A stretch of DNA of 24,712 nucleotides from Candidatus Nanopelagicaceae bacterium (GTDB taxonomy: Bacteria > Actinomycetota > Actinomycetes > Nanopelagicales > Nanopelagicaceae): assembly GCA_023260175.1 (NCBI GenBank), contig JALQWD010000080.1, positions 1-24,712 on the forward strand, given 5' to 3'. Below, one piece after another: positions 1 through 6,948 of the stretch. The position numbers and the translations under genes were made by a program. Positions within the stretch are counted from its first letter, which is position 1. Every line of letters starts with the position of its first letter. Below the pieces are notes generated by a model, which was not told the origin of the DNA, made no database searches, and saw nothing but the letters and a program-made list of their open reading frames with translations.

Positions 1-140
1 GCTTTCGGGTCGTCTGATTCGCGGATGACTTTAATCACTTCGTCAATGTGCAGAAAGACTTTCAGACGGCCTTCAAGGATGTGCAACCGTTTTTCCACTT
101 GGTTCAAACGGAATTTCAGACGACGTGTTACGGTAACGAC
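1..140 (-). CDS. parC: Fragment of topoisomerase IV subunit A (ParC), foreign to the rest of the window
   Basis: On the minus strand, bases 140 down to 3 read through without a stop as a peptide containing TVTRRLKFRLNQVEKRLHIL, then EGRLKVFLHIDEVIKVIR and ESDDPK. This resembles the coiled-coil and connecting region of ParC from beta- and gammaproteobacteria (HILEG...IDEVI.IIRE.D.PK). Actinobacterial GyrA has a clearly different version. Both ends are missing: one at the window edge, the other at about base 140-150, where the similarity stops although the frame stays open. The fragment contains TTCAGACGGC (61-70), the reverse complement of the Neisseria DNA-uptake 10-mer, and a one-mismatch copy at 115-124. 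It lies head-to-head against an actinobacterial gene and is probably an assembly or amplification chimera. The protein assignment is firm; the donor (possibly Neisseriaceae) is inference. Confidence 0.75.
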
Positions 141-187
141 CTTTGAATTAGAGCGCGATGAGGCAACAGGTAAATGGCTGATTCGAA

Positions 188-3100
188 TTGTTTAGCCATC
201 TCTCATCTGCCAGCGCTTTCTCTTTTAAATATGGCACCACACAGCCGCACGATTTAGTCGCACGCGCGGCGCAATTTGGCGCACCTGCACTTGCGATCAC
301 TGATCGCGATTCCCTGGCCGGTGTAATCAGATTTGTGCAAGCGGCAAAAGATTTTGGAATCGCGCCAATTGTCGGCGTTAATTTGGCGCTCGATAATTCG
401 CGCATCACGCTACTTGCGCAATCAGATGGCGGTTGGCGCTCGCTATGCAGATTAATGTCGGCGCTACGACCTGATCGCAATCCACCAACACTGCATCTTG
501 AAAAAATCAAAACGTTAACGCAATACACCAGCAATTTAATTCTGCTTCATGGACCAGATTCAGAGATTGCAAATTTAATTACTAAACATCGACCAGATCA
601 AGCGCTGCAGGTATTTAATAAATATCGCCCTTACTTTGCCGATTCAATTATCGAATGCGTTTCGCATTTGGCGCCAGGGGATGGGCCGCGATCAACCGGA
701 CATGCTGGCCGAATGTTGGGATTTGCTCGCGATCATGATTTGCCGGCAGTAATTACAAATGGCGTGCGAATGCTTGATGCAGCAGATGGGCCAATTGCAG
801 ATATTTTGGATGCATCGCGCAAATTAGTGCCGCTACATAAGCGCCATGTCGAACGCGCAAACAATGAGGCGTATTTAAAAGATAACCAACAGATGCGCGA
901 ATTAGCAGATGAAATTTCGCGCGCTGCTGGCGAACGAAACGGTAGAGCGCTGCTTCGCACCACACAGAGAATTGTCGAACGTTGCATCTTATCGCCGCAA
1001 GAATTTGGTCTTGGCGGCATCGAACTCCCTGAAGCTGAAGTAGTTGGCGTAAATAACTATCAAGAGATGCGCGCTTTACTGCGTAATAGATGCGAATCTG
1101 GCCTTAATTGGCGCTATTCCAGTAGCGATGATTTAGCTAAAGCGCGGACTCGTCTTGATGATGAATTAGCAACAGTCGCAACGCTTGGCTATGAAAGTTA
1201 TTTTCTTACCGTTGCAGATGTAACGGATATGGCACGCGGCGCGGGTATTCGCGTTGCAGCTCGCGGTAGTGGCGCAGGATCTTTGATCTGCCACCTACTT
1301 GGCATCTCAGGTGTTGATCCAATTCGTTATGGGCTATTGATGGAACGTTTCTGTTCTCCGTTACGCCGTGCGCTACCTGATATTGATATTGATGTTGAAT
1401 CAGCAAGGCGCCTAGAGATTTACGATTTGGTTTTCCAGAAGTATCAACACCGCACTGCAACTGTAGCGATGCTAGAGACATACAGGGCGCGCCATGCCAT
1501 TCGCGATACCGGCGCAGCGCTCGGAATGTCGCAATCTGAAATCGATTTAATTGCCAAAAGCCTGCCGCATATCCGCGCGCGTAATATTTCAAAGGCTCTT
1601 GAATCTCTGCCAGAGCTGCGCAATTTAAATATCAATACGCCACTTGCTGCAATGGCCATCAAATTAGCAGAGCGCCTTGATGGTTTGCCGCGCAATATTG
1701 CGATGCATCCATGCGCCGTGGTGCTTAGTAATAACACCTTGCCTGATCGCGCGCCGATGTTGATAAATGCCAGCGGCTACTCAATGGTCGAATTCGATAA
1801 AGATGATGTCGAAGCAATTGGTTTATTGAAGCTAGATATTTTGGGTGTACGTATGCAATCTGCAATTGCCTACGCTGTTGATGAAGTGCAGCGCACGGAG
1901 GAGCGTGCTTTAGATATCGAAGCGGTGCCGCTTGATGATGCGGATACCTACAAGTTAATTCAATCCACTCGCACTATTGGTTTATTTCAAATCGAATCAC
2001 CGGGGCAGCGCGAATTGGTTGGCAAACTACAACCAGATTGCTTTGAAGATTTAATTATTGATATCTCGCTATTTAGACCAGGGCCAGTCAAAAGCGACAT
2101 GATCACTCCATTTCTAAATGCACGCCACGGCTTTAAATCGCCACAGCTAATTCACCCTGATTTACATGGGGTTTTGGCGCAGACTCAAGGGGTGGTGGTC
2201 TTTCACGAACAGGTCATTCAGATCATTTCAATCATGGCTGGGATTTCCTACGCCGAAGCCGACGAGAAGCGGCGCGGCCTAGGGGATTTTTCAAAGCAGC
2301 AGGAGATCTGCGATTGGTTTTATGAACGAGCTTCGCGTTATCCAAAAGAAGTTGTCGATGAGATCTGGCAGGTCCTTCGCGCCTTTGCATCATTTGGTTT
2401 CTGCAAAGCGCACGCTGCTGCATTTGCGCTACCTACATATCAATCAGCCTGGCTTAAGGCTCATCATCCAGCAGCATTTATCGCAGGGCTATTAACGCAT
2501 GACCCAGGCATGTATCCAAAACGTTTGATATTAGATGAAGCGCGACAGATGAATATTGCTGCGCTACCTGTCGATGTCAATAAATCAGATATTACTTATC
2601 GCGTAGAAGATAACGGTATTCGTATGGCTTTAAGTGATGTCGCCGGAATTTCAGAATCCGAAGCGATCAATATTGTTCGTGCGCAACCGTACTTGGATTT
2701 AACAGATTTTGTTCGGCGCGCAGGGGCATCGTTACCAGTTACAGAGAAATTGATCATGGTCGGCGCTTTTGATTCGTTACATAACATTAATCGCCGTGAT
2801 CTGCTTCTGCATTTAGCAGATATCAATCGCTCGCCTGCGGCAGCGCTACCTGGTGCTCAGATGACCTTTGGATTTAAAGCGCCTGATCTAAAACCAAGCG
2901 GACTGCCTGATTTAAATAGAATCGAAAAAGTGCAGACCGAAATCGAAACACTGGGTATGGAAGTAAGTGCGCACCGATTGCATTTCTATGGCCACTTCTT
3001 AAATTCAATCGGCGCAGTTAAATCATCAGATTTACTTAAACAGCGTTCTGGTTCTAGCATTTTGGTCGCAGGGGTAAGAGTTGCGCTGCAACAACCACCA

Positions 3101-3343
3101 GTTCGTTCCGGTAAGCGCGTGATCTTCTTATCGCTAGATGATGGCTTTGGTTGTAGCGATGCCACATTTTTTACCGACACTCACGAAGAGTTTGCGCAGA
3201 CCTTATTCTCTTCAAAGCTGCTATTAGTGCGTGGAGTACTGCGTCGCACCGGGCCAAAGGGCGTCTCTATTCGCGCAACCGGCGCATGGGATTTAGGCGC
3301 TGCTTATGAAAGTTTTATCCAGAAGAAAAGTAATCTCGCCTAA
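188..3343 (+). CDS. dnaE2: Error-prone DNA polymerase III alpha subunit DnaE2 (ImuC type)
   Basis: A 1051-residue C-family DNA polymerase for lesion-bypass synthesis. The order is an N-terminal PHP domain (about 1-250), polymerase palm and fingers, a helix-hairpin-helix region (about 800-870) and a C-terminal OB fold (about 950-1040). The catalytic acidic residues are visible: PDIDIDVE gives D398 and D400, and GLLKLDILGV gives D550. The PHP domain looks inactive: where metal-binding members have HxH the sequence is HLSSASAFSFKYG, and a later His position reads ITNGVRML. A QMTFGF stretch near residue 895 could bind the beta clamp. The start is TTG at 188; TGA at 179-181 closes the frame just upstream, and the protein then begins at the usual family position. 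No clear ribosome site is seen, and the native upstream DNA may be lost at the chimeric junction. The stop overlaps dinB by one base (TAATG), so the two are co-transcribed. It is annotated DnaE2 rather than replicative DnaE because of its length, the domain decay and its partner. Confidence 0.9.
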   Translation: MFSHLSSASAFSFKYGTTQPHDLVARAAQFGAPALAITDRDSLAGVIRFVQAAKDFGIAPIVGVNLALDNSRITLLAQSDGGWRSLCRLMSALRPDRNPPTLHLEKIKTLTQYTSNLILLHGPDSEIANLITKHRPDQALQVFNKYRPYFADSIIECVSHLAPGDGPRSTGHAGRMLGFARDHDLPAVITNGVRMLDAADGPIADILDASRKLVPLHKRHVERANNEAYLKDNQQMRELADEISRAAGERNGRALLRTTQRIVERCILSPQEFGLGGIELPEAEVVGVNNYQEMRALLRNRCESGLNWRYSSSDDLAKARTRLDDELATVATLGYESYFLTVADVTDMARGAGIRVAARGSGAGSLICHLLGISGVDPIRYGLLMERFCSPLRRALPDIDIDVESARRLEIYDLVFQKYQHRTATVAMLETYRARHAIRDTGAALGMSQSEIDLIAKSLPHIRARNISKALESLPELRNLNINTPLAAMAIKLAERLDGLPRNIAMHPCAVVLSNNTLPDRAPMLINASGYSMVEFDKDDVEAIGLLKLDILGVRMQSAIAYAVDEVQRTEERALDIEAVPLDDADTYKLIQSTRTIGLFQIESPGQRELVGKLQPDCFEDLIIDISLFRPGPVKSDMITPFLNARHGFKSPQLIHPDLHGVLAQTQGVVVFHEQVIQIISIMAGISYAEADEKRRGLGDFSKQQEICDWFYERASRYPKEVVDEIWQVLRAFASFGFCKAHAAAFALPTYQSAWLKAHHPAAFIAGLLTHDPGMYPKRLILDEARQMNIAALPVDVNKSDITYRVEDNGIRMALSDVAGISESEAINIVRAQPYLDLTDFVRRAGASLPVTEKLIMVGAFDSLHNINRRDLLLHLADINRSPAAALPGAQMTFGFKAPDLKPSGLPDLNRIEKVQTEIETLGMEVSAHRLHFYGHFLNSIGAVKSSDLLKQRSGSSILVAGVRVALQQPPVRSGKRVIFLSLDDGFGCSDATFFTDTHEEFAQTLFSSKLLLVRGVLRRTGPKGVSIRATGAWDLGAAYESFIQKKSNLA

Positions 3344-4506
3344 TGACCACGATCATTCACTGCGACATGGATGCCTTCTATGCATCTGTTGCCGAATTAG
3401 ATGATCCGTCATTGCGCGGAAAGCCAGTAGTAGTTGGCGCCGGTATTCGCGGCGTGGTCTTGAGCGCCAACTATGCAGCACGCAAATTCGGAATACGCGC
3501 AGCAATGCCAGTTGGTCGCGCAAAGAGGATGGCGCCAAATGCAATCTTCGTATCTCCTGATCATCACCGATACTCCGAAATCTCTGCCAAGGTAATGCAG
3601 ATATTTGAAAGCTTTACGCCATATGTCGAACCGCTATCACTCGATGAAGCATTTATGGATGTAACCGGTGCACAACGACTACTTGGTACTCCGCGCGAAA
3701 TCGGCCAAGCAATTCGAAAACGAGTACAGGATGAATGTGGCATAACCTGTTCGGTCGGAATTGCTTCAAATAAATTTGTGGCAAAGCTAGCTTCAGGACA
3801 TTGCAAACCAAATGGTTTACTTGAAATTCCTGATGATCGCGTGATTAGTTTCTTGCATCCGCTTCCGGTTTCGGATTTGTGGGGAGTAGGACCAAAGACC
3901 GCAGAGGCACTGCAACGATTAGGTTTACATCAGATTAAAGATATTGCAGATACGCCGCTAGATACTTTAAAGCGCGCACTAGGTGATGCCACTGGCGAAC
4001 ATTTATATGAACTTTCGTGGGGTCGCGATTATCGCCAAGTTGTAGTTGATGACCCAGATCAATCAATCGGCGCTAACGAAACATTCTCATTTGATATCGA
4101 TGATCCAGAGTTGATCTTGCGTGAATATTTAAAACTTACAGAGCGCGCTAGTACCAGACTGCGAAGTAGAGATTTATATGCAAAGACCATCAGCATTACG
4201 GTTCGCTTCGCAGATTTCAAAACCATCACTCGTTCTAAAACTCTGCCACTTCCGATTAGCTCTACTCATGAGATCTATCAGGTAGTAAAAGATCTATATC
4301 TGGCGCTCAAATTAGATCGCGCACGTTTGCGATTGGTTGGCGTATCGCTCTCCAACTTCAGGGACGATGCTCCGGAACAACTGATGCTTGGGCAGCGCGA
4401 AAAGGGTTGGCGCGAAGCCGAAAGCGCAGTAGATCAGGCTGCAGCGCGCTTTGGCGATAAGTCAGTGCGTCCAGCGCGGTTGTATAGAAAGCGCGATAAA
4501 GAGTAA
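3343..4506 (+). CDS. dinB: DNA polymerase IV (Y-family translesion polymerase)
   Basis: A 387-residue Y-family polymerase that copies across damaged bases. The palm motif CDMDAFYASV gives D8 and D10, and SLDEAF gives D101 and E102, the usual metal-binding set. TCSVGIASNKFVAKLASG and the helix-hairpin-helix stretch DLWGVGPKTAEALQRLG follow, then the little-finger domain (about 235-345). The C-terminus ends in VRPARLY, common in actinobacterial DinB. A QLMLGQ segment just before it sits where the clamp-binding motif is expected but lacks the usual final LF. The ATG shares one base with the dnaE2 stop, which implies translational coupling and a shared role in damage tolerance. The actinobacterial mutasome partners imuA and imuB are not adjacent, so DinB may take the ImuB position here; that is inference. 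Confidence 0.95.
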   Translation: MTTIIHCDMDAFYASVAELDDPSLRGKPVVVGAGIRGVVLSANYAARKFGIRAAMPVGRAKRMAPNAIFVSPDHHRYSEISAKVMQIFESFTPYVEPLSLDEAFMDVTGAQRLLGTPREIGQAIRKRVQDECGITCSVGIASNKFVAKLASGHCKPNGLLEIPDDRVISFLHPLPVSDLWGVGPKTAEALQRLGLHQIKDIADTPLDTLKRALGDATGEHLYELSWGRDYRQVVVDDPDQSIGANETFSFDIDDPELILREYLKLTERASTRLRSRDLYAKTISITVRFADFKTITRSKTLPLPISSTHEIYQVVKDLYLALKLDRARLRLVGVSLSNFRDDAPEQLMLGQREKGWREAESAVDQAAARFGDKSVRPARLYRKRDKE

Positions 4507-4515
4507 ATTAGCCCT
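4504..4515 (+). promoter_or_regulatory. Possible leaderless promoter -10 element before the DUF3040 gene
   Basis: TAAATT at 4504-4509 overlaps the dinB stop codon and sits six bases before the ATG at 4516. A start at the usual distance from a -10 box would fall on or next to the A of the ATG, and no Shine-Dalgarno sequence is present. The segment AAATTAGCCCTATG closely matches AAATTAACCCTATG before sepF. No convincing -35 box is seen. Confidence 0.4.
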
Positions 4516-4833
4516 ATGGGCTTAACTGATCGCGAAAAGAAGATCATCGAGGAGATGGAAGCGGCGCTGACCGCTGAAGATCCACGCCTGGCTGCCTCTT
4601 TGGTAAAGCCGGTCAGCCCAAGCATCTTGCTAAATGTCATTGGCCTTCTGGCTGGAATCGCCCTGATTCTCGCTGGAGTGATCGCCAAATTCGCTCTACT
4701 CGGGGTAGTTGGCTTCCTGGTAGCTCTAGCTTCTGTTGCCACAGTTCGTATTGGCAAGTTCTCGATCAAAGCACCAAAAACGCCTAAGCCAGGCGGGGGC
4801 ATGCAGGCTCGTTGGGATAGACGAGCGGAGTAA
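4516..4833 (+). CDS. DUF3040 family membrane protein
   Basis: A 105-residue protein of the actinobacterial DUF3040 family, function unknown. The N-terminus, MGLTDREKKIIEEMEAALTA followed by EDPRLAASL, is the family hallmark (a charged helix ending in EDP). Two close hydrophobic segments follow (about 36-55 and 58-76), then a basic Pro/Gly/Lys-rich cytoplasmic tail (KAPKTPKPGGG). Members commonly sit just upstream of mraZ in actinobacteria, as here. It follows dinB by nine bases and ends before an intrinsic terminator, so it is the last gene of the upstream transcript, not part of the dcw operon. A link to cell envelope or division is suggested only by this location. Confidence 0.85.
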   Translation: MGLTDREKKIIEEMEAALTAEDPRLAASLVKPVSPSILLNVIGLLAGIALILAGVIAKFALLGVVGFLVALASVATVRIGKFSIKAPKTPKPGGGMQARWDRRAE

Positions 4834-4853
4834 GCGCTCAATTTTCATTCAGG

Positions 4854-4878
4854 CCCACGGATTTCCGTGGGTTTTTTT
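4854..4878 (+). terminator. Intrinsic terminator after the DUF3040 gene
   Basis: A perfect 7-bp stem, CCCACGG (4854-4860) and CCGTGGG (4865-4871), with loop ATTT, runs straight into seven T residues (4872-4878). It insulates the dnaE2-dinB-DUF3040 unit from the dcw operon. Confidence 0.92.
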
Positions 4879-4889
4879 ATGCCCAAAAG

Positions 4890-4965
4890 GTGGGGCGCAG
4901 GTGGGGGTAAGTGGGAAAAAAGTGGCGAAAGGTGGTTGAAAAAGGAGTAAAAGGGAGTAAAGTGG
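4890..4965 (+). promoter_or_regulatory. MraZ operator: helically phased GTGG-box array
   Basis: GTGG boxes begin at 4890, 4901, 4911, 4922, 4932 and 4962, with spacings of 11, 10, 11, 10 and 30 (three turns). The two positions missing from the last gap carry degenerate boxes, AGGAG near 4943 and GGGAG near 4953. That makes about eight sites on one face of the helix. MraZ is known to bind tandem short direct repeats upstream of its own gene: TGGGN boxes with about 10-bp period in E. coli, AAAGTG-type boxes in mycoplasmas. Position and sequence fit autoregulation of the dcw operon. The sites are seen directly; binding by this MraZ is inferred. Confidence 0.8.
4936..4963 (+). promoter_or_regulatory. 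Candidate mraZ (dcw) promoter within the operator array
   Basis: TTGAAA (4936-4941) and TAAAGT (4958-4963) are separated by 16 bases and resemble sigma-70-type -35 and -10 boxes. They lie inside the GTGG array, where a bound repressor would block RNA polymerase. An alternative -35, TTGACG at 4983-4988, has no good -10 at the proper distance. Confidence 0.35.
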
Positions 4966-4977
4966 GGAATTGCAAGG

Positions 4978-4998
4978 CGGAATTGACGCTTAATTCCG
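4978..4998. repeat. Perfect inverted repeat in the mraZ leader
   Basis: CGGAATT (4978-4984) and AATTCCG (4992-4998) form perfect 7-bp arms around a 7-base spacer. It lies between the GTGG array and the mraZ start. It could be a DNA operator or an RNA hairpin in the leader. No T tract follows, so it is not a terminator. Confidence 0.6.
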
Positions 4999-5024
4999 TT
5001 TAGGAACCATTTAGTTACAGGGGA

Positions 5025-5029
5025 AGAGG
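5025..5029 (+). promoter_or_regulatory. Ribosome binding site that decides the mraZ start
   Basis: AGAGG within GGGGAAGAGG ends at 5029. It overlaps the upstream GTG (5029) and so cannot serve it, but lies 11 bases before the ATG at 5041, the start that matches the family N-terminus. Confidence 0.55.
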
Positions 5030-5040
5030 TGCCTAAGCAA

Positions 5041-5472
5041 ATGTTCTTGGGAACCCACGAACCAAAGCTTGATGAGAAGGGCCGCTTGATCCTTCCTGCG
5101 AAGTTCCGCGAAGAGTTAGCAACCGGCTTAGTTATTACTAAAGGCCAAGAGCGTTGCTTATATGTATTTCCACAAAGTGAATTTGTAAATATCACTGAAA
5201 CTTTAAGACAAGCGCCAGTTACACAAAAAGCGGCACGTGATTATTCGCGTGTCATGTTTGCTGGTGCACACGATGAAATTCCTGATCGTCAAGGTCGCGT
5301 GACAATTCCGCAGAGCCTTCGCGAATATGCAAGTTTGGAAAAAGAATGCGTAGTTATTGGCGCAAATACCCGAGTTGAAATTTGGGACTCAAAGGCGTGG
5401 AACGAATACCTCGCAGATCGTGAAAAGAATTTCGCTGATGTTTCAGAAGAGGTATTTCCAGGACTCTTCTAA
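5041..5472 (+). CDS. mraZ: Transcriptional regulator MraZ
   Basis: A 143-residue protein with two AbrB-like swapped-hairpin modules, each with its signature: [20 protein letters not shown] (residues 1-20) and a second DRQGRVTIP copy near residue 83. The family forms ring-shaped oligomers whose modules contact tandem DNA boxes and repress the dcw cluster. I chose ATG 5041 because MFLG is the conserved N-terminus and the ribosome site overlaps the alternative in-frame GTG at 5029, which would add four residues. The GTG start cannot be fully excluded. It is the first gene of the cluster, with the matching box array directly upstream and a structured RNA between it and rsmH. Confidence 0.95.
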   Translation: MFLGTHEPKLDEKGRLILPAKFREELATGLVITKGQERCLYVFPQSEFVNITETLRQAPVTQKAARDYSRVMFAGAHDEIPDRQGRVTIPQSLREYASLEKECVVIGANTRVEIWDSKAWNEYLADREKNFADVSEEVFPGLF

Positions 5473-5476
5473 AACT

Positions 5477-5564
5477 AAACCTTGTGGCCACTGCCTTCCT
5501 CGTTTCGACTTCACTTCCCCGAAGCCGAAACCTGATCCGTAGGACGGCAGTGACCAGAGGGTTT
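5477..5564 (+). ncRNA. mraW-type structured RNA leader
   Basis: A three-part hairpin fills most of the mraZ-rsmH gap. The outer helix is AAACC (5477-5481) with GGTTT (5560-5564). The middle helix is CACTGCC (5489-5495) with GGCAGTG (5546-5552). The inner helix is GTTTCG (5502-5507) with CGAAAC (5526-5531). The tip, ACTTCACTTCCCCGAAG (5508-5524), can pair CTTC with GAAG. All listed pairs are Watson-Crick. An actinobacterial 'mraW RNA' motif, a hairpin with a highly conserved apical sequence in the 5' leader of rsmH (mraW), has been described computationally, and this element has the right place, size and look. Its function is unknown; it may be a cis-regulator of the downstream operon. The match is from memory of the motif, not from a covariance search. 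Confidence 0.75.
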
Positions 5565-5622
5565 AAAAGTGAAATGCAAAACCGCAAGTGAAGTAAGTAC
5601 TTAAGCAAGAAAGGGGAAGTGA

Positions 5623-6558
5623 ATGCACATATCTGTCGCATTAGATCGCTGTATTGATCTATTGACACCAGCAATTGAAAAATCTTCTTCTCCAGTATTT
5701 GTTGATGCAACGCTAGGTCTTGGCGGACATTCTTTTGAAATGTTAAAGCGTTTCCCAAATTTAACTTTGGTAGGAATTGATCGCGATACAGCGGCTATCG
5801 AAAAGGCTAGCGCCAGACTTTCAGAATTTGGCAATCGTGTACATATTGCACATTCAGTATTTGATCAATTTGAAAACATAGTTAAATCATTTGGATTTGA
5901 AAAAATTGATGGCGCGCTATTTGATCTTGGTGTTTCATCCATGCAACTAGATGTTGCAGAGCGCGGTTTCTCTTATTCTCAAGATGCACCACTTGATATG
6001 CGTATGGATCAAACACAGGGGATCACTGCAGCGGATATCGTAAATACCTACTCTCATGGTGATATCGCGCGAATCTTGCGCGTATATGGTGAAGAGAAAT
6101 TTGCGCCACGCATTGCAGATTTCATTATTCGCGAACGTGAAGGCGCGCCAATTACCTCTACCGCAGCGCTATCAACACTGGTTAAGGCTGCAATTCCCGC
6201 AGCTGCAAGACGTACTGGTGGCAATCCATCAAAGCGCACTTTCCAGGCTTTACGTATCGCTGTTAATAATGAATTAGAAGTTATCGAAAAGGCTCTGCCA
6301 CAAGCTCTCGATTTATTAAATGTTGGTGGCCGATTAGTAGTTCTCTCTTTCCAATCGCTTGAAGATCGCATCGTCAAAGAAGCGTTCGCGCAGGTCACGC
6401 AATCAACTTCTCCTCGTGACCTTCCGATCGAACTTCCTGGACACGAAGCTAAATTCAAATTGATTGCAAAAGGTGAAGCGGCGAGCGATGCAGAAATAGC
6501 AGATAACTCCCGCGCACAGTCAGTACGTATTCGCGCAGTAGAGAGGGTGGCTGCTTAA
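5623..6558 (+). CDS. rsmH: 16S rRNA (cytosine-1402-N4)-methyltransferase RsmH
   Basis: A 311-residue SAM-dependent methyltransferase (former MraW) that methylates N4 of C1402 in the ribosomal P site. The SAM site appears as DATLGLGGHS (28-37), followed by VGIDRDTAAIEKA. GALFDLGVSSMQLD, a family signature, and the downstream stretch ERGFSYSQDAPLDMRMD are present, as is the later NPSKRTFQALRI.VN.EL block. A strong ribosome site, AAAGGGG, lies about six bases before the ATG. The stop abuts ftsL with no gap. Length is normal. It is preceded by the mraW-type RNA, the likely control point for this and the following genes. Confidence 0.97.
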   Translation: MHISVALDRCIDLLTPAIEKSSSPVFVDATLGLGGHSFEMLKRFPNLTLVGIDRDTAAIEKASARLSEFGNRVHIAHSVFDQFENIVKSFGFEKIDGALFDLGVSSMQLDVAERGFSYSQDAPLDMRMDQTQGITAADIVNTYSHGDIARILRVYGEEKFAPRIADFIIREREGAPITSTAALSTLVKAAIPAAARRTGGNPSKRTFQALRIAVNNELEVIEKALPQALDLLNVGGRLVVLSFQSLEDRIVKEAFAQVTQSTSPRDLPIELPGHEAKFKLIAKGEAASDAEIADNSRAQSVRIRAVERVAA

Positions 6559-6945
6559 ATGGCGCTTCCAAGTTTTGCACCTGCAATTACCAAAACCAGA
6601 CAGGCAATTGCGGATTCATCGCAACGCGCAATTCTGCGTTTAGTTCCTGAACTTGAGACCGGCTCAAAAGTATCTAGCCGCTCATTAACAATCTTAGGTT
6701 CTTTGGTAGCGGTAGTGATGCTTGCATTTATGTTCGTGATTACCTCTCTATCTACACAAGATGCATTTACATTGGCTAAGTTGCAACGAGAAGCTCAAGT
6801 GCTTAGCGATGAGCGCGATGCAATCAATAGCCAGATTGCATACAAGAGCTCACCTGCTGCGCTTGCCTCACAAGCTCGCAAGCTTGGTATGAGTCCAAAT
6901 TCTGAGCCACGTTTTATCGACATCAACTCACCAGTAATTGGCTAA
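6559..6945 (+). CDS. ftsL: Cell division protein FtsL-like
   Basis: A 128-residue bitopic membrane protein. A cytoplasmic segment (1-42) precedes one transmembrane helix (about 43-64, ILGSLVAVVMLAFMFVI) and a short extracytoplasmic coiled coil (about 70-95, LQREAQVLSDERDAINSQI). The tail, ASQARKLGMSP, is a septum-initiator signature. FtsL joins FtsQ and FtsB to activate FtsW and the septal PBP. Identification rests on topology, this tail and its place between rsmH and pbpB, since the family diverges strongly. The ATG follows the rsmH TAA directly. Confidence 0.88.
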   Translation: MALPSFAPAITKTRQAIADSSQRAILRLVPELETGSKVSSRSLTILGSLVAVVMLAFMFVITSLSTQDAFTLAKLQREAQVLSDERDAINSQIAYKSSPAALASQARKLGMSPNSEPRFIDINSPVIG

Positions 6946-6948
6946 GTA

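Noticed and set aside
148..534. Minus-strand open frame overlapping the start of dnaE2
   Set aside because: Low-complexity Ser/Arg/Ala shadow of dnaE2 with no family features; it also crosses the chimeric junction.
4736..4939. Plus-strand open frame spanning the terminator and MraZ boxes
   Set aside because: It runs through the DUF3040 gene in another frame, an intrinsic terminator and the operator array.
4983..4988. TTGACG as -35 box of mraZ
   Set aside because: No acceptable -10 box 16-18 bases downstream, and it lies within the inverted repeat; the TTGAAA/TAAAGT pair is better.
5357..5542. Small open frame across the mraZ end and the structured RNA
   Set aside because: Out-of-frame reading of mraZ plus a region better explained by conserved RNA pairing.
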